NCBI RefSeq assembly: GCF_901000735.1
Contig: NC_081546.1
Location: forward strand, 2,919,001-2,983,000
Source: Corylus avellana
Lineage: Eukaryota; Streptophyta; Magnoliopsida; Fagales; Betulaceae
Length of the DNA stretch: 64,000 nt
Direction of reading: 5' to 3'
The notes beneath the pieces were generated by a model. The model searched no databases. It was not told the origin of the DNA and saw only the letters and a program-made list of their open reading frames with translations. Shown here piece after piece: positions 50,874 through 64,000 of this stretch; positions within the stretch are counted from its first letter, which is position 1; the number at the start of each line of letters is the position of its first letter. The position numbers were made by a program, and so were the translations under genes.

Positions 50874-51750
50874 CATATATTATTTTTATTTTTAATTTTT
50901 TTACTACATGCACACATTATTTATACACGGCAATATATGTTTCTCTTAATTAAAACTCGCTAATTTGTAGTAGAAGGTTCAGAAATGTTTATTTAATTTT
51001 GATGAGGATAGGGCCGTTAGGTGATAAACCAAATATTATTATACTATCTCAATCGTAATAATTGTCAATTGATAACAAAGGTGACAAGATAATACGGTTG
51101 ACTTGTATTTTATTTATTTATTGGGTAAAGTGACGGTGGTAGAGTAATGTTAAAAATTATTTTTATATATTTTTAAAATAATGTGACTTTTTAAATTGTA
51201 ATTAAATAATAATTTTAAAAATTACCTTATATTAAAATAAAAAAATAAATTCTAGAATTTCTTCCCCTGGTTCCAAACCAAAACCGCATCCACCCAAACC
51301 AAAACCTTGTGCTTTAAGTACGTAGTATTTGTTTGGTCAATTTTTAACGAAGTTTGATACAATTACAATTACAATTTAATTTTAGTATAATTTTTAAATT
51401 ATTTTTTTTTCTCTAATTTAAGGGAGTTGAGATTTTTGGCAGCTTGGGGTCATTCTAGCTAGCGTCCGTCAAAGTCTGACGTGGCCATTTTTTTTTTTTT
51501 TAAATTGAAGAAGAGAGATATTAAAGGAAAATTTAAATTTAAAGTATTAGCACTAAATTTGAGATATTAACACCAAATTTGAGATATTAACACTAAATTT
51601 AAAATGATCAAATTTCTTTTGAGTAATATAATCTCTAAAAGATTAACCTTTTACACCTAAATTTTAGTTTTAAATCTAAAAATAAGTTTTAAAGTATTAA
51701 AAATTAAATATTTATTTATAAAAATTTAATTAAAAAAAAAATATGATAAA

Positions 51751-51784
<34 letters not shown>

Positions 51785-51984
51785 TTAACATATGTCCTAC
51801 GCTAGGCAGCCGCATAGCAGGGACTCAATTTAAGGTTCTCTCCTCCACAGAATTTTTTTTTAGTTAAATTTAAGGTAAATTTAAGGTATACCTCTATTAT
51901 TTCCTTTTTATACGAAGAATAATACCAAATCAAGGAGTTTGAAACGAATGTTTGTAAAACAGCGTTACCACGCGGCGTTGAATC
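50874..51984 (+). other. distal upstream region of ADH copy D
   Basis: Partly homologous to 33.8-34.1 kb upstream of copy B (50990-51085, 51270-51300). It includes a degraded AGTAATGTTA-type MITE near 51140-51260 and an ATT microsatellite at 51757-51784. No gene. Confidence 0.5.
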
Positions 51985-52019
51985 CGGAGGCGCCCCTGAA
52001 AAACCACACAGTGGTTTTT
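51985..52019 (+). promoter_or_regulatory. putative anaerobic-response element of ADH copy D
   Basis: GGAGGCGCCCCTG (GC motif GCGCCCC) followed by AAAACCAC and GTGGTTTTTG (GT motif TGGTTT in both orientations), about 90-125 bases before the TATA box. Known ADH1 anaerobic-response elements combine a GC motif and a GT motif. Copy B keeps a weakened version (GGTGCCCCTG, GTAGTGGTTTTG near 35020-35045). Confidence 0.5.
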
Positions 52020-52111
52020 GAAAAAACAAACCTTGCAACTTGGAATTAATTATATGCTTGTTTAGCAAGTTGAAAAGTCTTGGCGATTACTTTTGCTTCG
52101 CTCACTGACAC

Positions 52112-52119
52112 TATATATA
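52112..52119 (+). promoter_or_regulatory. TATA box of ADH copy D
   Basis: TATATATA lies 96 bases before the ATG, in the block CACTATATATACCACCGCAG. Copy B has the related CACTATACATATATACCACC at about 35296. The leader that follows is CA-rich and ends with a CATCATCATCATCGTCCGAG stretch in both copies. Confidence 0.65.
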
Positions 52120-52214
52120 CCACCGCAGGGAGAGACACAGACACAGACACGAGTCTTTCACAATCAAGACAAAGAAACCGATCATCGTCATCATCATCAT
52201 CGTCCGAGATAGCC

Positions 52215-55313
<3,099 letters not shown>

Positions 55314-55602
55314 GACATTAATAAGGGAGATTGTGGAGTGTTGGGCAGAGGGCTTTTCTTTCTAGTTAATAAGGTTTTGCATTGTGGTTTTTGAGTGTTG
55401 CAGAGAGAACAAGCAGTTTATGTTGACTTTGACTTATATTACCTATAAATGAAATTTCACCTATGTTTCCCTTTGCCTCTTTTATTATTTTGTTGTTTTT
55501 GTGATTATGAAGCTTGTTTCTGTCCATGTATCCTCAGGGTACCTCTTTTCTCCTTTATTCCTTATTCTCCCCCCCAAACTCTTCCTAAATCCTTACAATG
55601 GC

Positions 55603-55640
<38 letters not shown>

Positions 55641-55721
55641 TTGTAAAAATATTATTAAAAAAAAAAAAAATTCCAACTCACTTCTTTCACTAATTAATCT
55701 TGGCGGGCATCAAAAGACTTA
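55314..55721 (+). other. 3' flank of ADH copy D
   Basis: Shares ADH 3' flank blocks with copies B and C to about 55610, then a TA microsatellite at 55605-55639 and an A run. No gene. Confidence 0.6.
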
Positions 55722-55962
55722 GGACCTGTTTGGGATTGCGTTTGAGAGGCCTAAAAGTACTTTTAACACTCACTGTTAAAAAAGCTTGTTTGAAGAAAAA
55801 CGTACTCGTTTGGTAACAAAATTAAAAGGGTTTTTAACGGTCCAAAAAGGCGTAAAAATGACTAAAAAGCACTTTTGGCAAAAACTTAAAAATGAAGCTT
55901 TTGTTCAAAAGCTCTTTTTGACTTAAAAGTTTTATTTCTCAAACCCAATTCCAAACAGACTC
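55722..55962. mobile_element. Harbinger/Tourist-like MITE with TTA duplication
   Basis: The left end GGACCTGTTTGGGATTGCGTT is matched by the right end read in reverse, GAGTCTGTTTGGAATTGGGTT, followed in both by TTGAGA. TTA at 55719-55721 and 55963-55965 fits the 3-bp duplication of PIF/Harbinger elements. The interior holds several 'aaaagc.cttttt' inverted words. 241 bp, no coding. Confidence 0.75.
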
Positions 55963-56704
55963 TTAAGAGCCTCGAATTGGTTAGCAAATAATGACTGTGA
56001 TTTGGAAATAATAAGTTTTTAAGAAATTAACCCTTCTTAAGCCCAAATTACCACCTCTTTCTTACCGGTATTAATTTTATTATGTTTAACATGAGGTTTT
56101 TAAGGCTACAATTGTGTATTAAGTCAAATTTGGGCTTGAATTGTAGGGTTTAGAATTTTTGTAGGACTTTAAACAAGGGAAGGGTTTTGGGGATTTTCTA
56201 TCTTGGATAAATTTTGTTTCATTTGGGAGGCCTCAGCTTACCTCAAATTAGCAAGAAATTTATCTTGTTGCTTTGATTTTATTCATCTTATAAATCCAAT
56301 TTCATATTTGAATTTATCTTTCATACACCCATATTTCTTTATTTCTTGAACGAGCACTGCACTCATTTTTTACACTGATTGAGAAATCACTTAAAAGTAA
56401 AATATGTGTGATAAACAAGTGTGAAAGAGTAGTATCACACATTTCTTGATATGCCATATTCTCATAGAAAGCGAGATAATGCTGCTAGGAAATTATACAC
56501 TACACTCAAGATGGGTGTAAATTTGATGAGCCCCTGTAGCCAGGTCCATTCTAATCTGCATCCTATTTGTTGTGCCCATTATACAGATTCGATGGGCCCA
56601 TAAAACGAATAATAAAATTATTTGAGTAAAGACACGTCAATTATGCGAAATCCGGACGCACCTTTTGGAGAAAATGAAATTTCATTAACTAATAAGTGAC
56701 CTCT
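55963..56704. other. spacer and 3' flank of the desaturase gene
   Basis: No gene seen. The last 60-100 bases are the probable 3' untranslated region of the minus-strand desaturase. Confidence 0.5.
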
Positions 56705-57977
56705 TTACAATTTGACCTCTTTATTGAAAATCCAGCTAAACTTGACGCCACGCGGCTCCATCTTCCTTGCCACTTCATCGGCTCGCTCTTGCAGCCGCCT
56801 AATCCTCGGCGCTAACCCGCACACATAGTCCTGCGCGCGGTTTCCCTCGCCGGACAACCCCTCCAGCTTCTCCAATCCCCAGCGTCCGACCAGAAACTCC
56901 AAAATATCGGCGTAGTCGTGGGCCGTATACACGCCCAGGCGCTGGGCCACTGCCGAGAAGTGCTCGAAGAGGCGTGGGTCCTGCCCGTCGAACATCAGGT
57001 GGGCCGGCATGGTGATCTTCTTGCGCATCATGTCCTCTATGGACACCATGGCCCCCGTGGGGTCCACCTCCAGTAGCTTCTCCACGATCTTGACGTAGGC
57101 GTTCTCGTGGCGCTTCTCGTCCGATGCAATGGTGCCGCACATCCGCGCCAGCACGGGATCCCCGCCCTCCTTCGCCAACCGAGCCGTGTTGCCGTGCGAC
57201 ACGAACGTGGCTCGCTCCTGGAACGACGTGTACACGTACCCCAAGTACGGGTTGTTTTCCGTCCCTGGATCCTGTCAACACCACAACGTCAATGCCTGTT
57301 ATACCAAAAACTTTTCTTTAAGCAAAAATATTCAATCAATTATATATATATATATTCACCATGCCCGCTCCAATCAAATACTGGACGGTCTTCTCAATCA
57401 TGAGCATATCAACCCGACCCGATAGGTACAAAAACGTCTTAAGCAAATCCCCGTGCCTGTTCTCCTCAGCAGTCCAGGCCCGTGTCCACACGGCCCATGG
57501 GCTGGTGCTGGCCCCGGTCTCATCCCTGACCCCATCAAGCGTGTTGATCATGGTCTGGTACGTGGGCAGCGCCTCCTCCGTGATCATATCACCGACCAGC
57601 ACCACAAAGTACTCGTCGGGCAGGTCAGCCGTCCGATCGCGTAGGGCCCGCACCTGATCGAAGAAATCTTGGGATGGGAGTGAGGGGTCAGGCAGCAGGC
57701 TCTGGGGTTGCCAGCATTGTTCCACGGGCCTCAGGAGCGGAAGGACACACTGGGAGGCCCAGCCCTCCAGTGACTTGAACACTTCCACCTTTTCAGGTGG
57801 CATTGAGTGGGTCTTTTGGTGCCTTAGAGGTGTTGCCACGGCGGAGATTGGTGGTGGGAATCTGACGGTGGTGGTGGGTGGCCTGACGCGGTGGAGGGTC
57901 GGACTTTGGCCACGTGGGTTCCATGCGTGACTTTGGGAGCACAAGTCGAAGCACAGTGAGGCCTGCATTGTTTTCAT
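56705..57977 (-). CDS. Stearoyl-[acyl-carrier-protein] 9-desaturase, plastid, 394 aa
   Basis: Two exons on the minus strand: 57360-57977 (206 codons) and 56705-57271 (188 codons plus stop), GT-AG, phase 0. The soluble di-iron enzyme introduces the delta-9 double bond into stearoyl-ACP in plastids, using ferredoxin and oxygen. The N-terminal 35-45 residues are Ser/Arg/Pro-rich, as for a transit peptide. Di-iron ligands: Glu135 ([11 protein letters not shown]), Glu172 and His175 (EENRHG), Glu225 (SFQERATF), Glu258 and His261 (DEKRHE). Other family words: [10 protein letters not shown] and [15 protein letters not shown]. Length fits the family (about 390-396). The start at 57977 is chosen because the frame opens there; Met4 (57968) is an alternative. 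Closest in style to the S-ACP-DES6 type rather than the main FAB2 isoform; this is uncertain. Confidence 0.92.
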
Positions 57978-58014
57978 CTATTTTGGGTGTCAAACTCACA
58001 AGCCCTCTGTAGTG

Positions 58015-58022
58015 TATTTATA
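58015..58022 (-). promoter_or_regulatory. TATA box of the desaturase gene
   Basis: On the minus strand TATAAATA lies 37 bases before the ATG at 57977, predicting a leader of only about 10 bases for that start, slightly longer for Met4. Confidence 0.55.
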
Positions 58023-59327
58023 TGGAGGGGGAGTAATAATTTGGGCTTTCTTCTTTACGTAATTGCTCATATGCCATTTCGGAGAGAATTTTATTTTTAG
58101 TACCTGGAATTTAATGCCTTAGTCATTTAGTTCACCTTTCCAAGTCTCTTGTTCTCTAAAAGGGTGGAAAATACTGACATGGGTAGTTGGTACGGTAAAG
58201 GAAGCAAAGGGCAATACCGTCACTTAGTGGGAGTAAAAGTGAGCAAAAGTTGGAACGTGGAAGGAAAATGGAAGCAGTGGGATTTGAAAACAAGGGGTGC
58301 AGTGCAGTGGTTTTTGAGAGGGTGGAGCGAGAAGATATTAGTGTGTGATTCTGTGGGTTTTCCGCTACTTGGCGGGCGTGTTTCTCGCTTGCTAATTGAC
58401 ACCTCATTTCTTTTGGTACACCTCATTTCTGGATTTTTAAATATTAATTTTTGAAAAATTCAATTGTATTAAATGACATTTATCGCTTAAAGAAAATTTT
58501 GTCTTGATTATGAAAATATAATCATAATGGTATAATGGTATTTTACAGCGTTTAACTATTTTGATCTATAAATAAGAGACCATATATCTTACACATAATA
58601 AGGGTCGTTGAGATTTGGTCAGGTTAGTCAACGCAAATTTGGGTAGCACCAGTCTTTGTTGGGTGCAACAAAGATATATATATATATATATATATAGCAA
58701 TTAGCATTATATATATATAATGCTAATTGCTAAGGACAGCAGCTTATCCTCATGACGATAGAAGAAAAATATGGGGTTTTTTTGAGGATGAGTAGAAGAA
58801 AAGTCCAGTACTTTTGAATTTATTATTATGTTTGGTATTTTACGTTGATGTGTCATCTTCTTATTAGAGAGTACAAAAGACTTGACTTGTGCCAAATCCG
58901 TTATTCTCGTATCAAATTCATCAAATTTCAACATCAATACTGGACATCAATTTCACCCTTCGGATTTCATGTGACAACATCAACCTGTAATATAAAAGCA
59001 TAAAAGTGAAAGCTCTAATTTTCTGTTTTGCAGAAACAAGTGAAGAGCTTTCACCTTGTAGCCTCTTGTAGATGGAAATTGGAGACTAATGGAGAGAGGG
59101 AGACAATTGTGTACATATCATTTTTCCCTTTTACTATATCATTATTTATACAGATGTAAGACTGTTTAGTTGCTAGTCTTACTTTTTCAATTGCTGCAGG
59201 GCTGCAACTTTTATTATTAAAAGCAAGAAGAAAAAAAATGAATAATCACGAGCTTTTTACATAATTATTTGCAATCCTTAGAATGATGAGGGATATTGTC
59301 CAAGTAATATTTGATCATGACTTGTGA
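58023..59327. other. intergenic region between desaturase and TED7-like genes
   Basis: No supported gene; the 101-codon frame at 58149-58454 lacks family features. Contains a TA microsatellite (58674-58696) and a perfect palindrome (58695-58732). 59050-59327 is the likely 3' flank of the minus-strand TED7-like gene. Confidence 0.5.
58695..58732. repeat. perfect 38-nt palindrome at a TA microsatellite
   Basis: TAGCAATTAGCATTATATA followed by its exact reverse complement. It adjoins a TA repeat on the left. Likely a cruciform-forming remnant of an AT-rich foldback. Confidence 0.85.
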
Positions 59328-59981
59328 TCAAGCCTTGTGTTCAAGGTGGTGATGATCAAAACCTGAAGAAGATGTGCCAGGTTTGCCCTCTGCAGAATTG
59401 GCATGCAAGCCTTCACCAAACTTCTCATCCTTCCTAATCACTTCATCAATATGCACATCATCCTCAACTGACAATATCACAGCCTGAGGTCCATGGGGCC
59501 CTGGTACGATTATCTCGTTCACCTTCCTGTGTTCGTCGAAGTGAATCATATCGGTTTCTTGAACTTCCTTCTTCTTTCTCCTCTTAATGAAGCAGAAGAC
59601 AGCAGCTGCAAGGAATGCAAGGAAGAAAAGACCTCCGAATGATATGAACACAATGACTATTACTGTGGGATTGTTGTTCGGTGATGGTGCAGGCGGCGGA
59701 GGGAGTACATGAGGCGGCGGAGGGCGCACATGGGGAGGAGGTGGAGGAAAATGGTGAGATGGGGTTGGCGGTGGTGGTGATTTTGAGGGACTGGGTGGCT
59801 TTGCGGCCGGAGGTGGAGGAAAATGGTGAGATGGGGTTGGCGGTGGCGGTGATTTTGAGGGTCTGGGCGGCTTTGCGGCCGGAGGTGGTGGGTGAAAAGG
59901 ATGGGGAGGTGGTGGTTGGAAAGTGTGGGGTGGTGGAGGGAAGTATGGGAAGTTGAAGTCATTGGACTGGGGAGAGACCAT
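59328..59981 (-). CDS. TRACHEARY ELEMENT DIFFERENTIATION-RELATED 7-like proline-rich membrane protein, 217 aa
   Basis: Single-exon minus-strand frame. The start at 59981 (MVSPQSNDFNFPYFPPPP) is chosen because upstream codons in the open frame have no family features. Layout: proline-rich extracellular part (13-100) with PPPP runs; one membrane helix (about 106-132, VIVIVFISFGGLFFLAFLAA); a basic stop-transfer (KRRKKK); then a conserved cytosolic tail (VQETDMIHFDEHRKVNE, IVPGPHGPQAVILSVEDDVH). TED6/TED7 proteins act in secondary wall formation in xylem vessel cells and are reported to associate with cellulose synthase. The proline-rich part contains a recent 2 x 24-residue duplication. Gene name from remembered family similarity. 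Confidence 0.82.
   Translation of the reverse strand: MVSPQSNDFNFPYFPPPPHTFQPPPPHPFHPPPPAAKPPRPSKSPPPPTPSHHFPPPPAAKPPSPSKSPPPPTPSHHFPPPPPHVRPPPPHVLPPPPAPSPNNNPTVIVIVFISFGGLFFLAFLAAAVFCFIKRRKKKEVQETDMIHFDEHRKVNEIIVPGPHGPQAVILSVEDDVHIDEVIRKDEKFGEGLHANSAEGKPGTSSSGFDHHHLEHKA
59737..59880 (-). repeat. in-frame 2 x 72-bp tandem duplication in the TED7-like gene
   Basis: Two adjacent 72-base copies (59737-59808 and 59809-59880) differ at only a few bases and encode FPPPPAAKPPSPSKSPPPP-type units of 24 residues. Confidence 0.85.
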
Positions 59982-61319
59982 CTTGATGTCAATGCAGATA
60001 ATATGAAGTTGATAGATTGAGTTGTGGAGAAAGGGGTAGCATCGAGAGCCTATTTGTAGGGAGTATTTGGTTTCATATTTCTGTGATAATGGATTGCAAG
60101 TTTTTAGTGACTTGACTGCCATTCTAAGATTTGGGATGGTTTGTTTGCATTGGAAAACACTTCTCAAAGTTTCTTTATTTTTTTCTCTGAAACTTGTTTC
60201 TTAGGCGCAAGATACTGAGATTTGATAGGGATCCGGTAACCCTATAATATCAATATTAGCTGTAAGACGAAACAAACGGACCATAATCCATAAATATAGT
60301 GGTTTAACCTGTGTTTCAGCCAATTTGGGAGCAAAACCCAAATGGGAACTCATTTCTTTATTCCAACTCTGTTTACTGTTTAGAAAGAAAATTAAAATAA
60401 AATTCAAAATATATTAGTTTATAAATATATAAATGAATCTGTACCACATTACAATGGCCTTGAGATTATTGGAATGAATTCCTTTAATTACACGATAACA
60501 AAGAAGAAAATTAGGTTGGATTACATGTTACAGTCATTTAGTGAAATGATGGCGCATTAAACAAGAGTACCTATGAATTTATTTATTTTTAAACTACAAA
60601 AATCCATCAGAAAAGGAGAAAGAGGAGTCCTTTCCACTACAGATGAGAAAGGAAGCAACTGAGCCGCAATCCTACCTTCCCACTGCTAGTCATATTCACA
60701 ATATTGGAGAATATAAAAAACCCAAAGGAATTTTTGATTTATTTCTATTTTATCTTTTATGTTCACTCTTCCTTCTTTATACAAGTATAATCACAAATCC
60801 ACTAATTAGACATTGAAAAGTACCAAAATCAAGTGTTACTTCTTCCCCTAATCAATATGAAGTTCTTGATCAGTCTTAGTTGTAAAGAAATCAATAAGGT
60901 ATTGTAATTAGGCCTAAAAAAGGAAAGAAAGAGACATTGTCACATTGACAAGCAACTAGAACAAAACTTTTTTTTTTTTTTGGTCATGGTAAAATTAATT
61001 ATCAAACCAACGGGCTAGATACCTTTACAAATATATGGAAGCTTTCATTTGAAAATAATGCTTCAGATCTTCACAAATACGTGTTATTATACAAATTTAA
61101 TTTCTAGCAGCCATAGCTACTGTCTACTGACATGCAATTTGCAGTTCATCTCAAACTCTGCTTTTTTCCCTCTATTTTTTTGGTTCAATCGGTAATCCTT
61201 GGGTCCTTCTCCTTCCCTTATATGAGCGGGACTAAAGCACAGATATTTAGCAACCACCATCCCAAACTCGCTTTGGTTCTCTAGCAAATGGGTAAAGAAC
61301 AAGAAAGTCAGCACAACTT
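59982..61319. other. spacer between TED7-like and TBL genes
   Basis: 59982-60200 is the leader and promoter side of the TED7-like gene. 61117-61319 is the probable 3' untranslated region of the TBL gene. Between them nothing recognisable beyond AT-rich sequence and a poly-T run (60969-60980). Confidence 0.5.
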
Positions 61320-61894
61320 CTATTGTTCAGTGAAGGATACCCCATTGTTGGACAGGAGATATGAGAAAATAATTTCATTCCATGTATCAGGCACACCAGG
61401 TAGACACCAATGGCTACAATCAGGCACAGACGGATGGTCACTCCAAATACCCAAATGCGCGTCGCTCCGGAATGCCCCCATTGGTGTAACATGCAGAACT
61501 GTTACACGAGTGGTCATTTTCTTCACAACCTTGATTATCATGTCAGAAAATAGGCTTCGGTCCCTCCCATGAGATGTCAATGATGGGCGTTTACTCACTT
61601 TGCAAGAATTCCGGTTTCGACCACTGGCAAAGATACCAAAAAAAAAACATTTTTATCAGTCCAGAATTTCTGGAAAGATACAAGTGGGATTAGTACTCAT
61701 TCGCAGCTTAAGAAGCCTTGAAAGCTATTCAAGAGAATAAGCTATATATATATATATTCCAGTTTCGACCACTGGCAAAGATTAGAAAAAAAAAAAAAAA
61801 CATTTTTATCTGTCTAGAATTTCTGGAAAGAAACAAGTGGGATTGGTACTCATTCGCAGCTTAAGAAGCCTTGAAAGCTATTCAAGAGAATAAG

Positions 61895-61932
<38 letters not shown>

Positions 61933-63852
61933 CAGTTTCGACCACTGGCAAAGATAAAAAAAAAAAACATTTTTATCAGTCCAGAATTTCTGGAAAGATA
62001 CAAGTGGGATTAGTACTCATTCGCAGCTTAAGAAGCCTTGAAAGCTATTCAAGATAATAAGCTATATATATATATATATATATATAAACAAAAGTATCCA
62101 ATTTCAAACTAGCACCCCAGTTGAGCAAACCTTTTTTCTGCTTTTTTAGTTTTTGGAAATTGTTAAACTAAGGCAGTAGAAATAGCCAAAACTGTATCGT
62201 TACGCAAAATTCTTAGTTGCCTCGTTTTCTGTAGTAGCCTCCTCTTCCTCTGCTTGAAAAAGTAGAGCACTATACCTATCGGTAAAGTGACCCTGATCCA
62301 CAGTAATTATACCAGATGGCTTTTTTTTTATGGGCCAGATGAAAGAAGGGCAAATCAAAAGGAAAAAGTTTGCACTACAGACCAAGTATTGGCTATTCAA
62401 ATTCGGCTCGAAAAAGATATATGAGTTCAAGCTTGAATCAAACTTTAAGAACATGTTCAAACTCAACTCGACAGAAATCAATCAAGTTTGAGCTCGACTT
62501 TAACTTGACTCATTTAATTAAACAAGCCAAGCTCAAGCTCGAGTTATATTCCAAATTCCTTTTACTAAGTTAATCCTACGCCATCAAATTTCTAATACAA
62601 ATACCCAAATATATATGTCAATAGATGTTAGTATTGACATATGTATGCTATAATGTTAATAATATATACAAACGCACACGAGCTTAACGAGCCAAGCTTG
62701 AGCTGTTCATAAATAGCTCTATTCATTTAGAATAGATGTTAGTAATGACATATGTATGCTATATTGTTAATTTTTTTTTTTGATAAGTAATGTATGCTAT
62801 ATTGTTAATAATATATACACACGCACACGAGCTTAACGAGCCAAGCTTGAGCTGTTCATAAACAGCTCTATTCATTTAGAGCCCTAATTACTGTAAAATA
62901 TGACACCCCCCCCCCTCCCCCCAATCCCTCTTGCTCCACCTATAATTGTCCATGTAAAGATGTGTGTCGACGTGTGCATAAATAAATGCATCACTGTTGT
63001 AATTGTTTCTGTTGGTTATGGATTAATTTGGCACAAGATCTTGCAACCGGTTTCTGGAGGGCCTCCTTCAAGAGTGCTTGTGGTATCTAGGACATACTCA
63101 ACTCACACCATGCCACACCATAAGCCATTCATAATTCATTCCTCCCAGCCATATTGTTCTATGCATGAGTCCCTTCACCTAGTTCTGGTAAGGGGGCACT
63201 AAGTCACTTTGAAAAACCATCTGCTGGTGCGGATATGTGCATCCATGTCTCAAGTTTCATGGAGGCATATTTAGTAAAGGGATTGGGATTCGACTTGTTT
63301 CATAACCTTTCAAGCACAAACAATAGCCATTCGAACCCCCCATACTTGGAGGAAAGACCATAGAGTTGCTAGCTTTCTTATATGGATAAACTCTGTTCCA
63401 CTATAAACTAATTACTTAAATTTTTGATTATCTAAACCACAATAAGCAGCATTTTACCAGTTAAAAAAAAAGAAGAAGAGAGATTTAAAGGTTAATGGGT
63501 ATGAGAAACCTGTTATAACATTGAGTTAAAGACTAAAGCAAAGTAATAGATCCATCAAATCTATATCTAACTGAAAATTCACCTATTATTTAGTTAACCT
63601 GAAAAAGCTATTAACACGTTGGCTACAAAAAAAGAAGAAGAAAAATATGAGCATAAAATGGCAGCAAACACAATGACTAACTAGACAACACACCTCCAAT
63701 GGGATGATTCGAAAGTCCGAAAGAATACACTTGTTCTATTTCTGTTGATCATAGTCTCTACCCAAGATGCCCAAGTGTCTAATGCTCTCCCGAAGGCTTT
63801 AGAGACTGGCATTCCAAGCTTCAGCGAATTACCTACCTGAAAATAGCAGCCC
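61320..63852 (-). CDS. Trichome birefringence-like (TBL/DUF231) wall O-acetyltransferase, 3' part
   Basis: Two exons on the minus strand: 63694-63852 (159 nt) and the last exon 61320-61623 (304 nt), joined AG+T to give the Ser of ESSHWS. The first encodes the PMR5/DUF231 core (GCYFQVGNSLKLGM, KAFGRALDTWASWVETM, SVFFRTFESSHW). The last encodes FRSDAHLGIWSDHPSVPDC and SHWCLPGVPDTWNEI, holding the conserved C-terminal DxxH (DCSH) of the esterase-like fold. TBL proteins are Golgi enzymes that acetylate xyloglucan, xylan, mannan or pectin; TVLHVTPM plus FRSDAH resembles the AXY4/TBL22-27 branch. The GDS-motif exons and start lie beyond the right edge. Intron 61624-63693 is 2.07 kb and full of repeats, one of which copies the splice acceptor. 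Confidence 0.88.
61609..62086. repeat. three tandem copies of a 148-173 bp unit at the TBL intron/exon border
   Basis: Copies start at 61609, 61757 and 61930. Each runs TTCC(G/A)GTTTCGACCACTGG, CAAAGAT, an A run, ACATTTTTATC, CCAGAATTTCTGGAAAGA, CTCATTCGCAGCTTAAGAAG, CTTGAAAGCTATTCAAGA and ends in a TA run of variable length. Read on the minus strand, each copy contains the acceptor TTTGCCAG and the first 14 or so exon bases. Confidence 0.88.
62395..62560. repeat. AAGCTCGAGCT-type dispersed repeat
   Basis: Repeated words AAGCTTGA, TTTGAGCTCGA, CAAGCTCAAGCTCGAGTT in a short region, continued by GAGCCAAGCTTGAGCTGTTC at 62691 and 62840. The pattern is common in plant non-autonomous elements; borders not determined. 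Confidence 0.4.
62621..62880. repeat. tandem duplication (111-base period) in the TBL intron
   Basis: The copies begin ATAGATGTTAGT at 62621 and 62732 and share GACATATGTATGCTATA, TGTTAATAATATATACA, CGCACACGAGCTTAACGAG, CCAAGCTTGAGCTGTTCATA and AGCTCTATTCATTTAGA. The second copy is longer because of a small insertion at 62771-62808. Confidence 0.85.
62771..62789 (-). mobile_element. 19-bp ultra-truncated LINE tail with 19-bp target duplication
   Basis: The insert TTTTTTTTTTTGATAAGTA is the reverse complement of TACTTATC plus poly-A, the 3' end type also seen on the LINE at 6516. It is bordered by two copies of ATGTATGCTATATTGTTAA (62752-62770 and 62790-62808). The first tandem copy at 62644 lacks the insert. 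Confidence 0.7.
62881..63693. other. right part of the TBL intron
   Basis: No recognisable gene. The 100-codon frame at 62900-63202 starts in a C-run and has no family support. A C-run (62907-62921) may be error-prone. Confidence 0.5.
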
Positions 63853-64000
63853 CTGTTTGGAAACATATTAGGATCATTCTGCATATGCAATTATTAAAAG
63901 CACAATCTTAACTGCAAAAGCAAAAGCTGAAAATTCCGTAAGTACAAATTTATGAAAAGCTTAATAGAGATCCATGTTGATTGTTGACAAAGAAAAATCA

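Noticed and set aside
56799..57657. Long frames opposite or overlapping the desaturase exons
   Set aside because: GC-rich shadow frames; the desaturase frame holds all iron ligands.
59660..59992. His/Pro-rich and Glu/Val-rich frames at the TED7-like gene
   Set aside because: Alternate readings of the proline-codon repeats.

Overview
The window looks like nuclear DNA of a eudicot plant, probably a woody species. It is AT-rich and intron-rich, uses plant splice signals, and carries plant-only gene families together with many plant transposon types. There is one assembly gap (8486-8863). All gene models below were built by hand from splice signals, reading frame and remembered family sequences; no database search was run.

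Layout, left to right. (1) 913-1560 (-): first two exons of a GT47 exostosin-type glycosyltransferase that runs off the left edge. (2) 5006-15849 (+): complete 22-exon SPT5 transcription elongation factor, 1042 aa. (3) 17336-19528 (-): complete 10-exon alcohol dehydrogenase (copy A). (4) 25903-32355 (+): complete 7-exon PIN6-like auxin carrier. (5) 33.8-55.3 kb (+): an alcohol dehydrogenase duplication tract with decayed copy B (35404-38824), headless decayed copy C (41388-43447) and intact copy D (52215-55313). (6) 56705-57977 (-): plastid stearoyl-ACP desaturase, 2 exons. (7) 59328-59981 (-): TED7-like proline-rich membrane protein. (8) 61320-63852 (-): the last two exons of a trichome-birefringence-like (TBL) acetyltransferase whose 5' part lies beyond the right edge.

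The spaces are rich in mobile DNA. A complete hAT element (47094-50865) has an uninterrupted 773-codon transposase and a perfect 8-bp target duplication. A solo LTR (43561-44256) has a perfect 5-bp target duplication and an empty site visible in a sister ADH copy. There is also a hAT-type MITE (45858-46296, 8-bp duplication), a Mutator-like MITE (19837-20229, 9-bp duplication), a Harbinger-like MITE, a SINE in the ADH-B promoter, a 5'-truncated LINE, a 19-bp ultra-short LINE tail, and a foldback MITE family with at least six members.

Functionally the window is a mix of unrelated housekeeping and wall or lipid genes. The only real cluster is the ADH array (anaerobic fermentation). Copy D keeps a TATA box and GC/GT motifs of the anaerobic-response type; B and C are pseudogenes. 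I found no convincing new enzymatic or defence system. The most instructive signals are the graded ADH decay, the intact hAT element, two GC-AG introns, and a tandem repeat that triplicates a splice acceptor in the TBL gene.
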